Assembly (NCBI GenBank): GCA_052386675.1
Contig: JBQTJX010000004.1
Coordinates: 62,001-126,000 of the forward strand
Source: RBG-16-66-20 sp052386675
Lineage (GTDB): Bacteria; Pseudomonadota; Gammaproteobacteria; Burkholderiales; SG8-39
Direction: 5' to 3'
DNA: 64,000 nt
The position numbers were made by a program, and so were the translations under genes. Positions 1 to 7,555 of the stretch are shown here, one piece after another (the first letter of the stretch is position 1; the number at the start of each line of letters is the position of its first letter). The notes under the pieces are model-generated. The model was not told the origin of the DNA. It was given only the letters and a program-made list of their open reading frames with translations, and did not search any database.

Positions 1-254
1 AGCTCCCCGAAGCGGTGGATGATGGTGCAGTCGAGGATTTCCCAGCGCGCCCTTGCCTCGGCGAGGATTTTCTCCAGCGCCTTCTCGGTCATTCCCGGGT
101 AGTGCTCGAGGGTCATGGCGCCCACCTGCGCGCCATCGTTGATGTCGCGCACCAGTCCGATGAAGCTCGCCACGGCGCCGATCCCCGCGTTGCGGGCGAT
201 CGCTTTCACCTCGGCGCCCAGGTCGAAGTCTTCCTGCTGGACGGAAATCCTCAT
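1..254 (-). CDS. moaE: MoaE, molybdopterin synthase large subunit (3' end outside window)
   Basis: This is the N-terminal 84 residues or so of the catalytic subunit of molybdopterin synthase, which transfers two sulfurs from MoaD thiocarboxylate to precursor Z (cPMP). The stretch GAVASFIGLVRD followed by LEHYPGMTEKAL and the later IIHRFGEL are hallmark MoaE segments. The ATG overlaps the stop of moaD (ATGA), so the two are translationally coupled and would be made in matching amounts. The C-terminus, including the catalytic lysine region, lies beyond position 1. Identity is near certain from the motifs and from the neighbours moaD, moeA and mobB. Confidence 0.95.
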   Translation of the reverse strand, partial: MRISVQQEDFDLGAEVKAIARNAGIGAVASFIGLVRDINDGAQVGAMTLEHYPGMTEKALEKILAEARARWEILDCTIIHRFGE

Positions 255-508
255 CCGCCGGTCACCGGTGGAAAGAACGCAACCTCATCGCCCGCCTTCA
301 CCAGGGTCGCGCCCTGAACCATTTCCTGGTTCACGGCCATGCGCAGCAGCTTGCCCTCGGCCAGCGCTTGCGCCCAGGCGCCGCCACGCTCACGCAGGTG
401 GCTTCGCAGGCCCTCCACGGTCACGACGCCGGCCGGCAATTCAACCTCTTCCGCGCCGGTGCCGAGCTTCTCGCGAATGCTCGCGAAGTAGAGGATCTTG
501 AGCTTCAC
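251..508 (-). CDS. moaD: MoaD, molybdopterin synthase sulfur-carrier subunit
   Basis: Ubiquitin-like sulfur carrier of about 85 residues that ends in the essential Gly-Gly (FFPPVTGG). The terminal glycine is thiocarboxylated and donates sulfur in the MoaD-MoaE complex. The chosen start is GTG at 508, which overlaps the moeA stop (GTGA) and begins VKLKILYFASIREKLG, the usual MoaD N-terminus. Longer readings upstream would run through moeA and are not needed. It is translationally coupled to moeA upstream and moaE downstream. Confidence 0.95.
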   Translation of the reverse strand: MKLKILYFASIREKLGTGAEEVELPAGVVTVEGLRSHLRERGGAWAQALAEGKLLRMAVNQEMVQGATLVKAGDEVAFFPPVTGG

Positions 509-1710
509 CAGTACAGCTCCGAATACGGCAGGTAGCGCACGCGGTCGCCCTTGCGGATCGCATGATTGGGCGGATTGTCCACGAGGCCATCGGCCCAGGC
601 GGTGGAGGTCATCACCGCGGAATCCTGCGTCGGGTAGATGTCCAGCCCGCCCTGCCCGTTCCACTTCACGCGCAGGTATTCGCGCCGCGCGTCGGGCTCG
701 GCCCAGTCGAAGTCGGCGCGGGCATCGATGGCGCGCGGCGCGACCTCGGCGTGGCCTTGCGTCTTCAGCAGGAACGGTCGCACGAAGATGAGGAAGGTGA
801 CGAAGCTGGACACCGGGTTGCCCGGCAGGCCGATGAAGGCTGCCTGGCCGACCTTGCCGAAGGCCAGGGGCCGCCCGGGCTTCATGGCGATCTTCCACAT
901 CAGCAGCGAGCCTTCGGCCTCGACCGCCGGCTTGACGAAATCCGCATCGCCCACCGACACGCCGCCGGAGGTGACGATGAGGTCACACTCTGTTGCGGCG
1001 CGACGCAGGACCTCACGCGTCGCCTCCAGCGTGTCCGGCACGATGCCGTAGTCTTTCACCTCGCAGCCGAAAGCCCCGGCCATGCCGTTCAGGGTGAAGC
1101 GGTTGGAGTTGTAGATCCGGCCCGGGGGCAGCGGATCGCCGGGCATCACCAGTTCGTCGCCGGTGAAGAACAGGCCCAGCCTGACCTTGCGATGCACCGG
1201 CAAGGTCTTGATGCCGACGGAGGCCGCGAGGCCGGTGTCCTGCGGCAGCAGGCGCTTGCCCGCCTTGAGGATCGTGTCGCCGCGCTGGATGTCGCTGCCC
1301 TTCAGGCGAATCCACTCGCCTGGCTTCGGGATTTTCTTCACCACCACCGCGTCGCCCTCGGTGGCGCAGAATTCCTGCATGACGATGGCGTCCGCCCCGG
1401 GCGGGATGGGCGCGCCGGTGAAAATGCGCGCCGCCGTGCCCGCGGCGAGGGGCTGCCCCACTGCGCCGGCCATGATGCGCTGCGCCACCTTCAGGCGCGT
1501 GTCCGGCGCCCTCACGTCCGCCAGGCGCAGCGCGTAGCCGTCCATGGCGCTGTTGTCCATCGGCGGCACGTCCATGGTGGAGGTCTGTGCGCTCGCCAAT
1601 ACCCGGCCTGACGCCGCCAGCGTCCGCACTTCTTCCACTTCCGGCACCGGCTTTGCGCCGGCCAGCAGGACCTCGAGCGCCTCGTCTACGGAAAGGAGCC
1701 CCTTGTTCAT
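505..1710 (-). CDS. moeA: MoeA, molybdopterin molybdotransferase (copy 1)
   Basis: A 401-residue enzyme inserting molybdate (or tungstate) into adenylylated molybdopterin. Family segments are visible in order: MDVPPMDNSAMDGYA near residue 50, IFTGAPIPPGADAIVMQE, the FFTGDELV and GRIYNSNRFTL region, TSGGVSVGDADFVKPAVE, and the GLPGNPVSSFVTF motif of the MoaB/Mog-like domain. It sits between mobB and moaD with 4-base overlaps on both sides. A second moeA (424 residues) lies at 47976-49250. Two paralogues near a tungstate transporter suggest possible metal specialisation, which is inference. Confidence 0.95.
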   Translation of the reverse strand: MNKGLLSVDEALEVLLAGAKPVPEVEEVRTLAASGRVLASAQTSTMDVPPMDNSAMDGYALRLADVRAPDTRLKVAQRIMAGAVGQPLAAGTAARIFTGAPIPPGADAIVMQEFCATEGDAVVVKKIPKPGEWIRLKGSDIQRGDTILKAGKRLLPQDTGLAASVGIKTLPVHRKVRLGLFFTGDELVMPGDPLPPGRIYNSNRFTLNGMAGAFGCEVKDYGIVPDTLEATREVLRRAATECDLIVTSGGVSVGDADFVKPAVEAEGSLLMWKIAMKPGRPLAFGKVGQAAFIGLPGNPVSSFVTFLIFVRPFLLKTQGHAEVAPRAIDARADFDWAEPDARREYLRVKWNGQGGLDIYPTQDSAVMTSTAWADGLVDNPPNHAIRKGDRVRYLPYSELYW

Positions 1711-2201
1711 GCGAGTTTCAGGTGCGCGAGGATGAAGGCGGCGATGCCTTCGTGGTCGTTCAGCTCGAGCAGCGGCAGCTTCGTCTCCACTTTCGCGTCG
1801 CTCGCGACCGCGACGATGTGCGGGTCATTCGTGTGCAGCATGCCTTCGCCGGGCTCGGCGCGCCAGACTTCCAGCTTGGGGATGGGCGCGTGCTTGAAGC
1901 CCTCCACCAGCAGCAGGTCGCAGGGCGCGAAATGCTTGACCTGTTCCGCGAACGAAGGCTCCGGCGCGCCTCGCAGTTCGTGCATCAGCACCCAGCGTCG
2001 CGACGAAGTGACCAGGACTTCGGTGGCGCCCGCCTGGCGGTGCCGGTACGAGTCCTTGCCTTCCTTGTCCACGTCGAAAGTATGGTGCGCGTGCTTGATG
2101 AGCGAGACGCGCAGGCCGTGCTTCACGAAGAGCGGAATCAGCTTCTCGATCAGCGTCGTCTTGCCGCTGCCGGACCAGCCGGCAAAACCGAAGGTTTTCA
2201 A
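1707..2201 (-). CDS. mobB: MobB, molybdopterin-guanine dinucleotide biosynthesis adaptor GTPase
   Basis: A 164-residue P-loop protein that binds GTP and assists MobA in forming the guanine dinucleotide form of the cofactor. The Walker A is at the extreme N-terminus (GWSGSGKTTLIEKLI), followed by SLIKHAHHTFDVD and DLLLVEGFKHAPIPKLEVWR, both typical of MobB. It overlaps moeA by 4 bases. Its partner mobA is not adjacent but lies at 47413-47979 beside a second moeA. Confidence 0.95.
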   Translation of the reverse strand: MKTFGFAGWSGSGKTTLIEKLIPLFVKHGLRVSLIKHAHHTFDVDKEGKDSYRHRQAGATEVLVTSSRRWVLMHELRGAPEPSFAEQVKHFAPCDLLLVEGFKHAPIPKLEVWRAEPGEGMLHTNDPHIVAVASDAKVETKLPLLELNDHEGIAAFILAHLKLA

Positions 2202-2245
2202 TGCGAATCAGGTGGTTCCATGAGATTGCGAACTTTACCGCAATC

Positions 2246-3268
2246 CTAGGCCGTGGTTCCCCCGCAGGAGCTGCCCGCCCCGGCCGTGCAGCCCAGGCAA
2301 TGGTCGTCGAAGCGGATGGCGCGCTTCAGGACCTGGTCGAAGTCGAAATCAAAGATGCTCAGCGGCTTGCCGCCTGCCCCCAGGGCCCGCATGTCCAGCA
2401 TCTGGTTGAAGTCGCAGTCGTAGATCCGGCCGTCATGGCCGACGCTGATGAGGCTGCGGCACATCACCCCCGCGGCCGCCGCGGGATTGAACGCCGCCAG
2501 CAGCTTCTCCATGTAGGCCTCGTACTGCCCGGACTTGTCCAGGTGCAGCCTGAAGCGGTTGATGGGCATGTTGGTCATGGTGTAGAGGCCATTGAACGCG
2601 AGGCCGAACTTTGCCTTCAGCTCGCGCTTGTAGTCCGCCTCAAGCCCCGGCTGCGCCGCCGGCAGGTAGGGACCGACCGGGTTGTAGACCAGGTTCAGCA
2701 GGAGGCCGCTGCCCTCCACGCCGTAGCCCTCCCTGTTGAGCCGCTGCATCGCTTCCATGCTCTTCGCGAACACGCCCGAGCCGCGCTGCGCGTCGGTGAA
2801 ATATTCCTGGTAGTAGGGCAGCGAGGAAATCACCTCGACGCGATTCCGTGCGAAGAACTGCGGCAGGTATTGCTTGCTCTCCCCAGTCACCGGATGGCCG
2901 TCCAGCTGCACCGTGAGGTTATGCCGCACCATGACGTGCCTGCCCAGCGCCACCGCGCGCTCGACAAAAGCGTCGAACTGCGGATGCAGCTCCGGCGCGC
3001 CGCCGGTGATGTCCAGCTTCGTGATCTGCGGATGCCGCTCCAGGATTTCCAGGCATTTGGCCACGCCCTCGGGGGACAGCATCTCCGTGCGCTTGGGCGA
3101 GGCGTCCACGTGGCAGTGGCGGCAGACCTGGTTGCACAGCTTCGTGATGTTCACCTGCAGCGTGTCCACCGACAGCGGCGGCAAATCCACGCCGCGCCGG
3201 CGCAACTGCTCCTCGAAGTCGTACTTCGATTTCTCCCGGACGACCTTGAGCTGGACCGTGGCGCTCAA
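2246..3268 (-). CDS. arsS: ArsS, arsenosugar biosynthesis radical SAM protein
   Basis: Radical SAM enzyme of about 340 residues in the ArsS family, which adds a 5'-deoxyadenosyl group to methylated arsenic on the way to arsenosugars. The cluster motif LCNQVCRHCHVD (CxxxCxxC, Cys45/49/52) is followed by LDITGGAPELHPQF, VMVRHNLTV and LLNLVYNPVGPYLP. The Cys-rich end CLGCTAGAGSSCGG is characteristic of the family. The likely start is TTG at 3268, overlapping the stop of the AhpD-like gene (TTGA). The family's usual partner is the AhpD-like gene next door, as here. Confidence 0.9.
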   Translation of the reverse strand: MSATVQLKVVREKSKYDFEEQLRRRGVDLPPLSVDTLQVNITKLCNQVCRHCHVDASPKRTEMLSPEGVAKCLEILERHPQITKLDITGGAPELHPQFDAFVERAVALGRHVMVRHNLTVQLDGHPVTGESKQYLPQFFARNRVEVISSLPYYQEYFTDAQRGSGVFAKSMEAMQRLNREGYGVEGSGLLLNLVYNPVGPYLPAAQPGLEADYKRELKAKFGLAFNGLYTMTNMPINRFRLHLDKSGQYEAYMEKLLAAFNPAAAAGVMCRSLISVGHDGRIYDCDFNQMLDMRALGAGGKPLSIFDFDFDQVLKRAIRFDDHCLGCTAGAGSSCGGTTA

Positions 3269-3600
3269 AGCACCATCTTCTTCAGGTGGTTCTGCATCTG
3301 CACCGAATGCACCAGCGTGATGCCCGCCTGCATCGCGGCGGCGACGTGCACCGCCTCCATCATCTGCTCCGGGTTGGCGCCGGTCTCCAGGCACTGCGTG
3401 GTATAGGCGTCGATGCAGTAGGGGCATTTCTGGGCGTGCGACACCGCGAGCGCGATCAGGGCCTTCTCGCGCTTGCTGAGGGCGCCGTCGGTGCCGGTGA
3501 CGTTGCCGTAGTACTTGAAGAAATCATCCGCCAGGGACTTGGCGTGCTGGCCGATGTCGCCGAATTTCTTCAGGTCTTCCGATTCGTAGTAGTTGCTCAT
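3265..3600 (-). CDS. Arsenosugar biosynthesis-associated AhpD/carboxymuconolactone-like protein
   Basis: A 111-residue all-helical protein of the AhpD/CMD fold. It carries the redox motif KCPYCIDAYTT (CxxC plus downstream acidic residue) and EMMEAVHVAAAMQAGITLVHS. The form found directly upstream of arsS is annotated as arsenosugar biosynthesis-associated peroxidase-like protein. The exact reaction is not established. The start MSNYYESED at 3600 is preferred because AAGGA lies 6 bases upstream. An ATG two codons earlier is possible. It overlaps arsS by 4 bases. Confidence 0.85.
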   Translation of the reverse strand: MSNYYESEDLKKFGDIGQHAKSLADDFFKYYGNVTGTDGALSKREKALIALAVSHAQKCPYCIDAYTTQCLETGANPEQMMEAVHVAAAMQAGITLVHSVQMQNHLKKMVL

Positions 3601-3626
3601 TGCCATCCTTTTCGCGACGCTGGAAC

Positions 3627-4373
3627 CTACACCAGTACCATTTTTCCGCCTGCGATGCCCAGTACCACCGCCAGCACCTGCCGGATCAGCGGATTGGCAA
3701 AGCGCCGGCTGCCGTACTCCGCGCCGGCCCAGCCTCCAATGAGCACCGCCACCATGAGCCACCAGGCATAGTCGGGCGGAGGGGTGGGATTCCTTACAAA
3801 CCCTGCGGCAAGGGCGGCCATGGAGTTCACCAGGATGAACGGCGCGGCTACGGCCGAGGTCTGCTTCGTACCCGCCCAGCCGGCGAGCAGCAGCAGCGGG
3901 CTGAGGAATATTCCTCCGCCGACCCCGGTCAGGCCCGAAAGCACGCCGAGTACGGCGCCAATGACCATGGCGAGCGGCACCGACAGCAGGCGGACCGGAC
4001 GCAGTTCCTCCCCGGCGCGGGCGCTCCACCACAGCTGCCAGGCCGCGTAGAGAAGCACCACGCCGACGAGGACCTTGTACGCGGTGCCGGGCAGGACAAT
4101 CGCCCCGCCAACATAGGCCATGGGGATGGATACCAGGGCAAACGGCCAGAACAGGCCCCAGCGGAAATGGCCGGCCCGCCAGAACTTCCAGGTGGCCAGC
4201 GAGGACACCACGACATTGAGCAGCAGCGCGATCGGTCGCATCTCCGCCGGCGCCACGCCGGCGATCGCCATCGCCGCGATGTAGGCCGAGGCGCCGCCGT
4301 GGCCCACGGCGGCGTACAGGAAGGCGGCAACGAGCATGCCCGCCGCGAGCAGGGAAACGAGGGGCAGGTCCAT
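3627..4373 (-). CDS. TauE/SafE-family membrane transporter, ModE-box controlled
   Basis: A 248-residue integral membrane protein with about eight hydrophobic segments, of the TauE/SafE (sulfite/sulfonate exporter-like) family. The two inverted halves each carry a Gly-rich turn: AAVGHGGASAYIAAMAIAG near residues 20-40 and LSGLTGVGGGIFLSPLLLL near residue 145. Substrates vary across the family (sulfite, sulfonates, other anions). The start at 4373 has GAGG 6 bases upstream. A ModE-type operator ends 10 bases before the ATG, which suggests control by molybdate or tungstate and perhaps an oxyanion substrate. The substrate cannot be read from the sequence. Confidence 0.85.
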   Translation of the reverse strand: MDLPLVSLLAAGMLVAAFLYAAVGHGGASAYIAAMAIAGVAPAEMRPIALLLNVVVSSLATWKFWRAGHFRWGLFWPFALVSIPMAYVGGAIVLPGTAYKVLVGVVLLYAAWQLWWSARAGEELRPVRLLSVPLAMVIGAVLGVLSGLTGVGGGIFLSPLLLLAGWAGTKQTSAVAAPFILVNSMAALAAGFVRNPTPPPDYAWWLMVAVLIGGWAGAEYGSRRFANPLIRQVLAVVLGIAGGKMVLV

Positions 4374-4382
4374 CGCAGCCCT

Positions 4383-4406
4383 CGTTATATACCAAGGAAT
4401 ATAGCG
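4383..4406. promoter_or_regulatory. ModE-type operator
   Basis: The arms CGTTATAT (4383-4390) and ATATAGCG (4399-4406) are inverted repeats separated by 8 bases and match 7 of 8 positions. This is the architecture of the enterobacterial ModE box (CGnTATAT arms). The site lies between the end of the modE-like gene and the ATG of the TauE/SafE gene. On the minus strand it contains the TATA-rich stretch that would serve as a -10 region, so ModE binding would block transcription of the transporter and perhaps the arsenosugar and moa/moe genes downstream. Confidence 0.75.
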
Positions 4407-4409
4407 CGT

Positions 4410-4772
4410 CTAGGCTTTCCCGACGCCTGCGGACAGGTGCTTCTCGAATCGCTTCAGGTCCGATGCGACCGAGGCAGAAGCCTTCTCCTCCATGGCGCGG
4501 AAGGCCGCCACCAGCTTCTCACCATATGGCGTGACCCGCGCCCCGCCGCCACGCGTGCCGCCTGTGGAAGTCGCGACGACCGGCTCGCGGAAGTCGGCGT
4601 TGAGCGCCTCGACCAGCTGCCATGCCCTCCGATAGGACATGCCCATGTCCCGGGCGGCAGCCGAAATCGAGCCGGTGCGTCCAATGTGCTCCACCAGCTC
4701 GGCCTTGCCGGGACCCATGGCCGCGGCGGATTTGCCGAGCACGCGAAGGGTCAATCCCCGGTATCTGGCCAT
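4410..4772 (-). CDS. ModE-like winged-helix regulator (DNA-binding domain only)
   Basis: A 120-residue protein equal to the LysR-type helix-turn-helix half of ModE. The motif GSISAAARDMGMSYRRAWQLVEALN at residues 35-60 is the ModE recognition helix, followed by the wing TGGTRGGGARVTPYGEKLV. It lacks the C-terminal molybindin (di-MOP) domains, so it cannot sense oxyanion by the classic route and may bind a ligand differently or act with another protein. It is the last gene of the tup operon, and the matching operator lies immediately downstream, before the TauE/SafE gene. Confidence 0.88.
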   Translation of the reverse strand: MARYRGLTLRVLGKSAAAMGPGKAELVEHIGRTGSISAAARDMGMSYRRAWQLVEALNADFREPVVATSTGGTRGGGARVTPYGEKLVAAFRAMEEKASASVASDLKRFEKHLSAGVGKA

Positions 4773-4773
4773 C

Positions 4774-5253
4774 TCACTCCGGCACGCGCCTGACGTCGAT
4801 TCGCATGAGCCATTTTACGTGGCGCGCGCCTGCGCGCGAGTCCGCCAGCGATACCAGCGCGATGCGGCCTTCGCCGTCCCGCAATGGCTGTCCGTCGCGC
4901 GCATAGGCGACCAGGACCTCCTGCCCGATCGCGGTGTTGAAAAGCTCGCCCCAGGAGAACACCGCCACGTAGCCATCGCTGGCTGTCGCCACCACGTATG
5001 TGCGTCGCAGCGCGTGCCGGGCATCACGACGGATGTCGGCTTCCTCGAGCAGGTCCACCAGCCGCAACCCGATGTAGCCGCCCTTCTCAACCGCGCTCCG
5101 GGCGCGCCTCCCGTCGCGCAAATCCTCGACCGTCAGCACGAGCTCCCGCTTCACTTCTCCGGCGACGGTCAGCCGGGAGGAGACCAGCGACTCGCGCTGC
5201 TGCGCCAGTCCCGGCGCCGCGACCAGCGCCAGGAGCAGGAGCCAACGCCTCAC
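4774..5253 (-). CDS. Small secreted molybdopterin-oxidoreductase-domain-like protein
   Basis: A 159-residue protein with a signal peptide (VRRWLLLLALVAAPGLAQ) and a fold-level resemblance to the sulfite-oxidase-type molybdopterin-binding domain: LTVAGEVKRELVLTVEDL, the GGYIGLRLVDLLEEA region, YVVATASDGYVAVFSWGELFN and a C-terminal VKWLMRIDV. No cysteine equivalent to the Mo ligand is present, so it probably does not hold an active cofactor as oxidases do. The GTG start overlaps the tupA stop (GTGA). Its conserved position after TupA suggests a periplasmic role in oxyanion or cofactor handling. This is inference. Confidence 0.7.
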   Translation of the reverse strand: MRRWLLLLALVAAPGLAQQRESLVSSRLTVAGEVKRELVLTVEDLRDGRRARSAVEKGGYIGLRLVDLLEEADIRRDARHALRRTYVVATASDGYVAVFSWGELFNTAIGQEVLVAYARDGQPLRDGEGRIALVSLADSRAGARHVKWLMRIDVRRVPE

Positions 5254-6062
5254 TTCGCGTTCGGGAAGAACAGCTGCTCGCCCCCGATCTTGAAGTCCGC
5301 GATCGCCTTCTGGCCATCGGCGGAGACTACCCAGTCGACGAACGCCTGCCCCATGTCCTTCTTCACGTGCGGATGCTTCGCCGGATTGACCAGGATGACG
5401 CCATACTGGTTGAACAGACGCTGGTCGCCTTCGACGGAGATCACGAGCTCGCCGCGGTTCTTGAACGACAGCCAGGTACCCCGGTCGGTCAGCGCGTAGG
5501 CATTCATTCCGGCGGCGGTGTTGAGCGTAGGCCCCATGCCCGATCCGGTATCCCGATACCAGGGCCCCTTGTCCTTCGCGATGTCGACGCCGGCGGCCTT
5601 CCACAACTCCAGTTCCGCGAAATGCGTGCCGCTCTTGTCGCCACGCGAGGCGAACGGCGCGGCGGCAGACTTGATCTTCTGCAGCGCCAGGACGATGTCC
5701 TTGGTCCCGCCGACCTTCGCCGGATCCGCCTTCGGCCCGACCATGACGAAATCGTTGTACATGACCTCGAAGCGCTTCACGCCGAAACCCTCGGCGACGA
5801 ATTTCTCCTCCAGCGCCCTGGCGTGCACGAACACCACATCCGCGTCGCCGCGCTTGCCCATGTCCAGCGACTGGCCGGTCCCCAGCGCGACCACGCGCAC
5901 CTGGAAGCCGGCCTTCTTCTCGAAAATCGGCAGCAGATGCTTGAACAGGCCCGACTGCTCTGTGGAGGTGGTGGAGGCGACGGTAATGAACTTCTGCTGC
6001 GCGACGGCCGGCGCCATAGCCAGCATCGCCGCGGCGACGACGACGAGTTTCCTCAAGCCCAT
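5250..6062 (-). CDS. tupA: TupA, tungstate-binding periplasmic protein
   Basis: Periplasmic solute-binding protein of about 270 residues with a signal peptide ending AMAPAVAQQ. The N-terminal ASTTSTEQSGLFKHLLPIFEKK, then LGTGQSLDMGKRGDADVVFVHA and SRGDKSGTHFAELELW, are the oxyanion-binding segments of the TupA/PstS-like family. TupA selects tungstate over molybdate in characterised systems. The ATG at 6062 lies within the last codons of tupC (10-base overlap). It is the third gene of tupB-tupC-tupA. Confidence 0.9.
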   Translation of the reverse strand: MGLRKLVVVAAAMLAMAPAVAQQKFITVASTTSTEQSGLFKHLLPIFEKKAGFQVRVVALGTGQSLDMGKRGDADVVFVHARALEEKFVAEGFGVKRFEVMYNDFVMVGPKADPAKVGGTKDIVLALQKIKSAAAPFASRGDKSGTHFAELELWKAAGVDIAKDKGPWYRDTGSGMGPTLNTAAGMNAYALTDRGTWLSFKNRGELVISVEGDQRLFNQYGVILVNPAKHPHVKKDMGQAFVDWVVSADGQKAIADFKIGGEQLFFPNAK

Positions 6063-6778
6063 GGTGACTCTCCCTTGATGAAGGCCGCGGCTTCCGCCGA
6101 GGCCGGTTTCGAAAAGAACACATCGATCGGCGCGCGCTCTGCGAGCCGCCCCTGGTGGAGGTAGAGGACCTCGTCGCCCAGTCGGCGCGCCTGCCCGAGG
6201 TTGTGCGTGGACATGATGATCTTGGTGCCCGAGGCGTCGAAGGCGCGGATCACCGCCTCGATCTCCCGCGTCGCCCCCGGGTCCAGGTTCGCGGTCGGCT
6301 CGTCCAGGAAAAGCACCTCCGGGTGCAGCGCCCAGGCGCGCGCCAGTGCGAGGCGCTGCTGCTCGCCGCCGGAGAGCACGCGGGCAGGCCGGCCCGCCAC
6401 CGCCGAGAGGCCGACTTCGCCCAGCGCGTCCATCGCCTGCCGTTCGCGCCCGGCCGCCGGGACGCCGGCGAGTTCCAGCGCATAGAGCACGTTGGCAAGC
6501 GCGGAGCGGCGCAGCATCACCGGGCGCTGGAACACCATCGCCTGGCCGCGGCGGGCGCGCTCTGGCGACTGCCCGTTCCATGACACTCGCCCGGAACTCG
6601 GCGCGAGCAGGCCGTGCATCAGGCGCATCAGGACGCTCTTCCCCGCCCCGTTGGCCCCGAGGATGATCGTGGCGGGACCGGCCTCGATCTCCGCGGAGAT
6701 TCCGCGGATGATCGGCCGGCCGCCGATCCCGAACCGGAGATCGTGCAGGCTGAGCGGGAGGATTCCGGCGGCAGCCAT
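6053..6778 (-). CDS. tupC: TupC, tungstate ABC transporter ATPase
   Basis: A 241-residue ABC ATPase that powers import with TupB. Walker A is GANGAGKSVLMRLMHG near residue 38, the signature is LSGGEQQRLALARAWALHP, Walker B is VLFLDEPTANLDPG, and the switch histidine is in IIMSTHNLGQARRLGDE. It shares TGATG with tupB upstream and overlaps tupA by 10 bases, so the transporter is one translational unit. Confidence 0.9.
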   Translation of the reverse strand: MAAAGILPLSLHDLRFGIGGRPIIRGISAEIEAGPATIILGANGAGKSVLMRLMHGLLAPSSGRVSWNGQSPERARRGQAMVFQRPVMLRRSALANVLYALELAGVPAAGRERQAMDALGEVGLSAVAGRPARVLSGGEQQRLALARAWALHPEVLFLDEPTANLDPGATREIEAVIRAFDASGTKIIMSTHNLGQARRLGDEVLYLHQGRLAERAPIDVFFSKPASAEAAAFIKGESPWA

Positions 6779-7482
6779 CAGCCGTAGCGCCGCTGCGCGG
6801 CTTCCTTGATGAGGTGGGCGGCGGCGTTGAGAAGGACAACGAGCGCGATCAGGATGAAGCCCAGCGACAGGGCCAGGGGCAGGTCGCCCTTGGAGGTCTC
6901 CAGCGCGATGGTGGTGGTCATGACGCGCGTGACGCCATCGATGTTGCCACCGACGATCATCACCGCACCGACCTCCGCCAGCGCGCGCCCGAGGCCCGCG
7001 AGCACCGCGGTGACAAGCGAGAACCGGATGTCCCAGACCAGCGTCAGCGCCGCGCCGAATCCTTCCGCGCCAAGCGAGCGCAGCTGCTCCTCGTACTCGA
7101 CCCAGGCGTCCTCGACCGCCTGGCGGCAGAGCGCGGCGATGATGGGCAGCACCAGCACCGTCTGCGCGATCACCATGGCGGGCGGCGTGAACAGCAGCCC
7201 CATCTCGCCCAGCGGACCTGCCCGGGACAACAGCAGGTAGATCAGCAGCCCGACCACCACGGGTGGAAGCCCCATCAGGGCATTGAGCAGCACGATCAGG
7301 GCACGCCGGCCGGGGAAGCGTCCGACCGCGATCGCGGCGCCCAGGGGCAGGCCAAGCAGCGTTGCCAGCAGCACCGCGGACAGGCTCACGGCGAGGCTGA
7401 GCGCAACGATGCCGGCGACGGTCGCGTCAGCGGAGGCGATCAGGCCGAGCGCGCCGTTGAAGGCTTCGCCGAGCGTGCCCAT
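6778..7482 (-). CDS. tupB: TupB, tungstate ABC transporter permease
   Basis: A 234-residue inner-membrane permease with five or six hydrophobic helices. The coupling-loop signature EEQLRSLGAEGFGAALTLVWDIRFSLVTAVLAGLGRALAEVGAVMIVGG contains the EAA-type motif typical of molybdate/tungstate permeases. It is the first gene of the operon and faces a divergent regulator across 73 AT-rich bases, the likely control region for tungstate uptake. Confidence 0.9.
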   Translation of the reverse strand: MGTLGEAFNGALGLIASADATVAGIVALSLAVSLSAVLLATLLGLPLGAAIAVGRFPGRRALIVLLNALMGLPPVVVGLLIYLLLSRAGPLGEMGLLFTPPAMVIAQTVLVLPIIAALCRQAVEDAWVEYEEQLRSLGAEGFGAALTLVWDIRFSLVTAVLAGLGRALAEVGAVMIVGGNIDGVTRVMTTTIALETSKGDLPLALSLGFILIALVVLLNAAAHLIKEAAQRRYG

Positions 7483-7555
7483 TGTTATGTTTGATTTTGC
7501 ATACGCATTGGATCAATATGACTGTATTCGACCCTCCCGCATGGGATAAATAGGC
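7483..7555. promoter_or_regulatory. Divergent control region between tupB and regulator gene
   Basis: This 73-base gap is clearly more AT-rich than its surroundings. It contains a short inverted repeat ATTG-GAT-CAAT at 7507-7517, and pairs such as TGTTATG (about 7484) with CATACGC (about 7500) that loosely resemble ModE half-sites. A plausible -10 for the rightward gene is GATAAA just before its ATG. No perfect operator was found. It probably holds both promoters and the binding site of the regulator at 7556. Confidence 0.5.

Noticed and set aside
2246..3268. MoaA/MoaA-like molybdenum enzyme in place of ArsS
   Set aside because: The C-terminal CLGCTAGAGSSCGG and the AhpD-like partner fit ArsS, and a true moaA is present at 21062.
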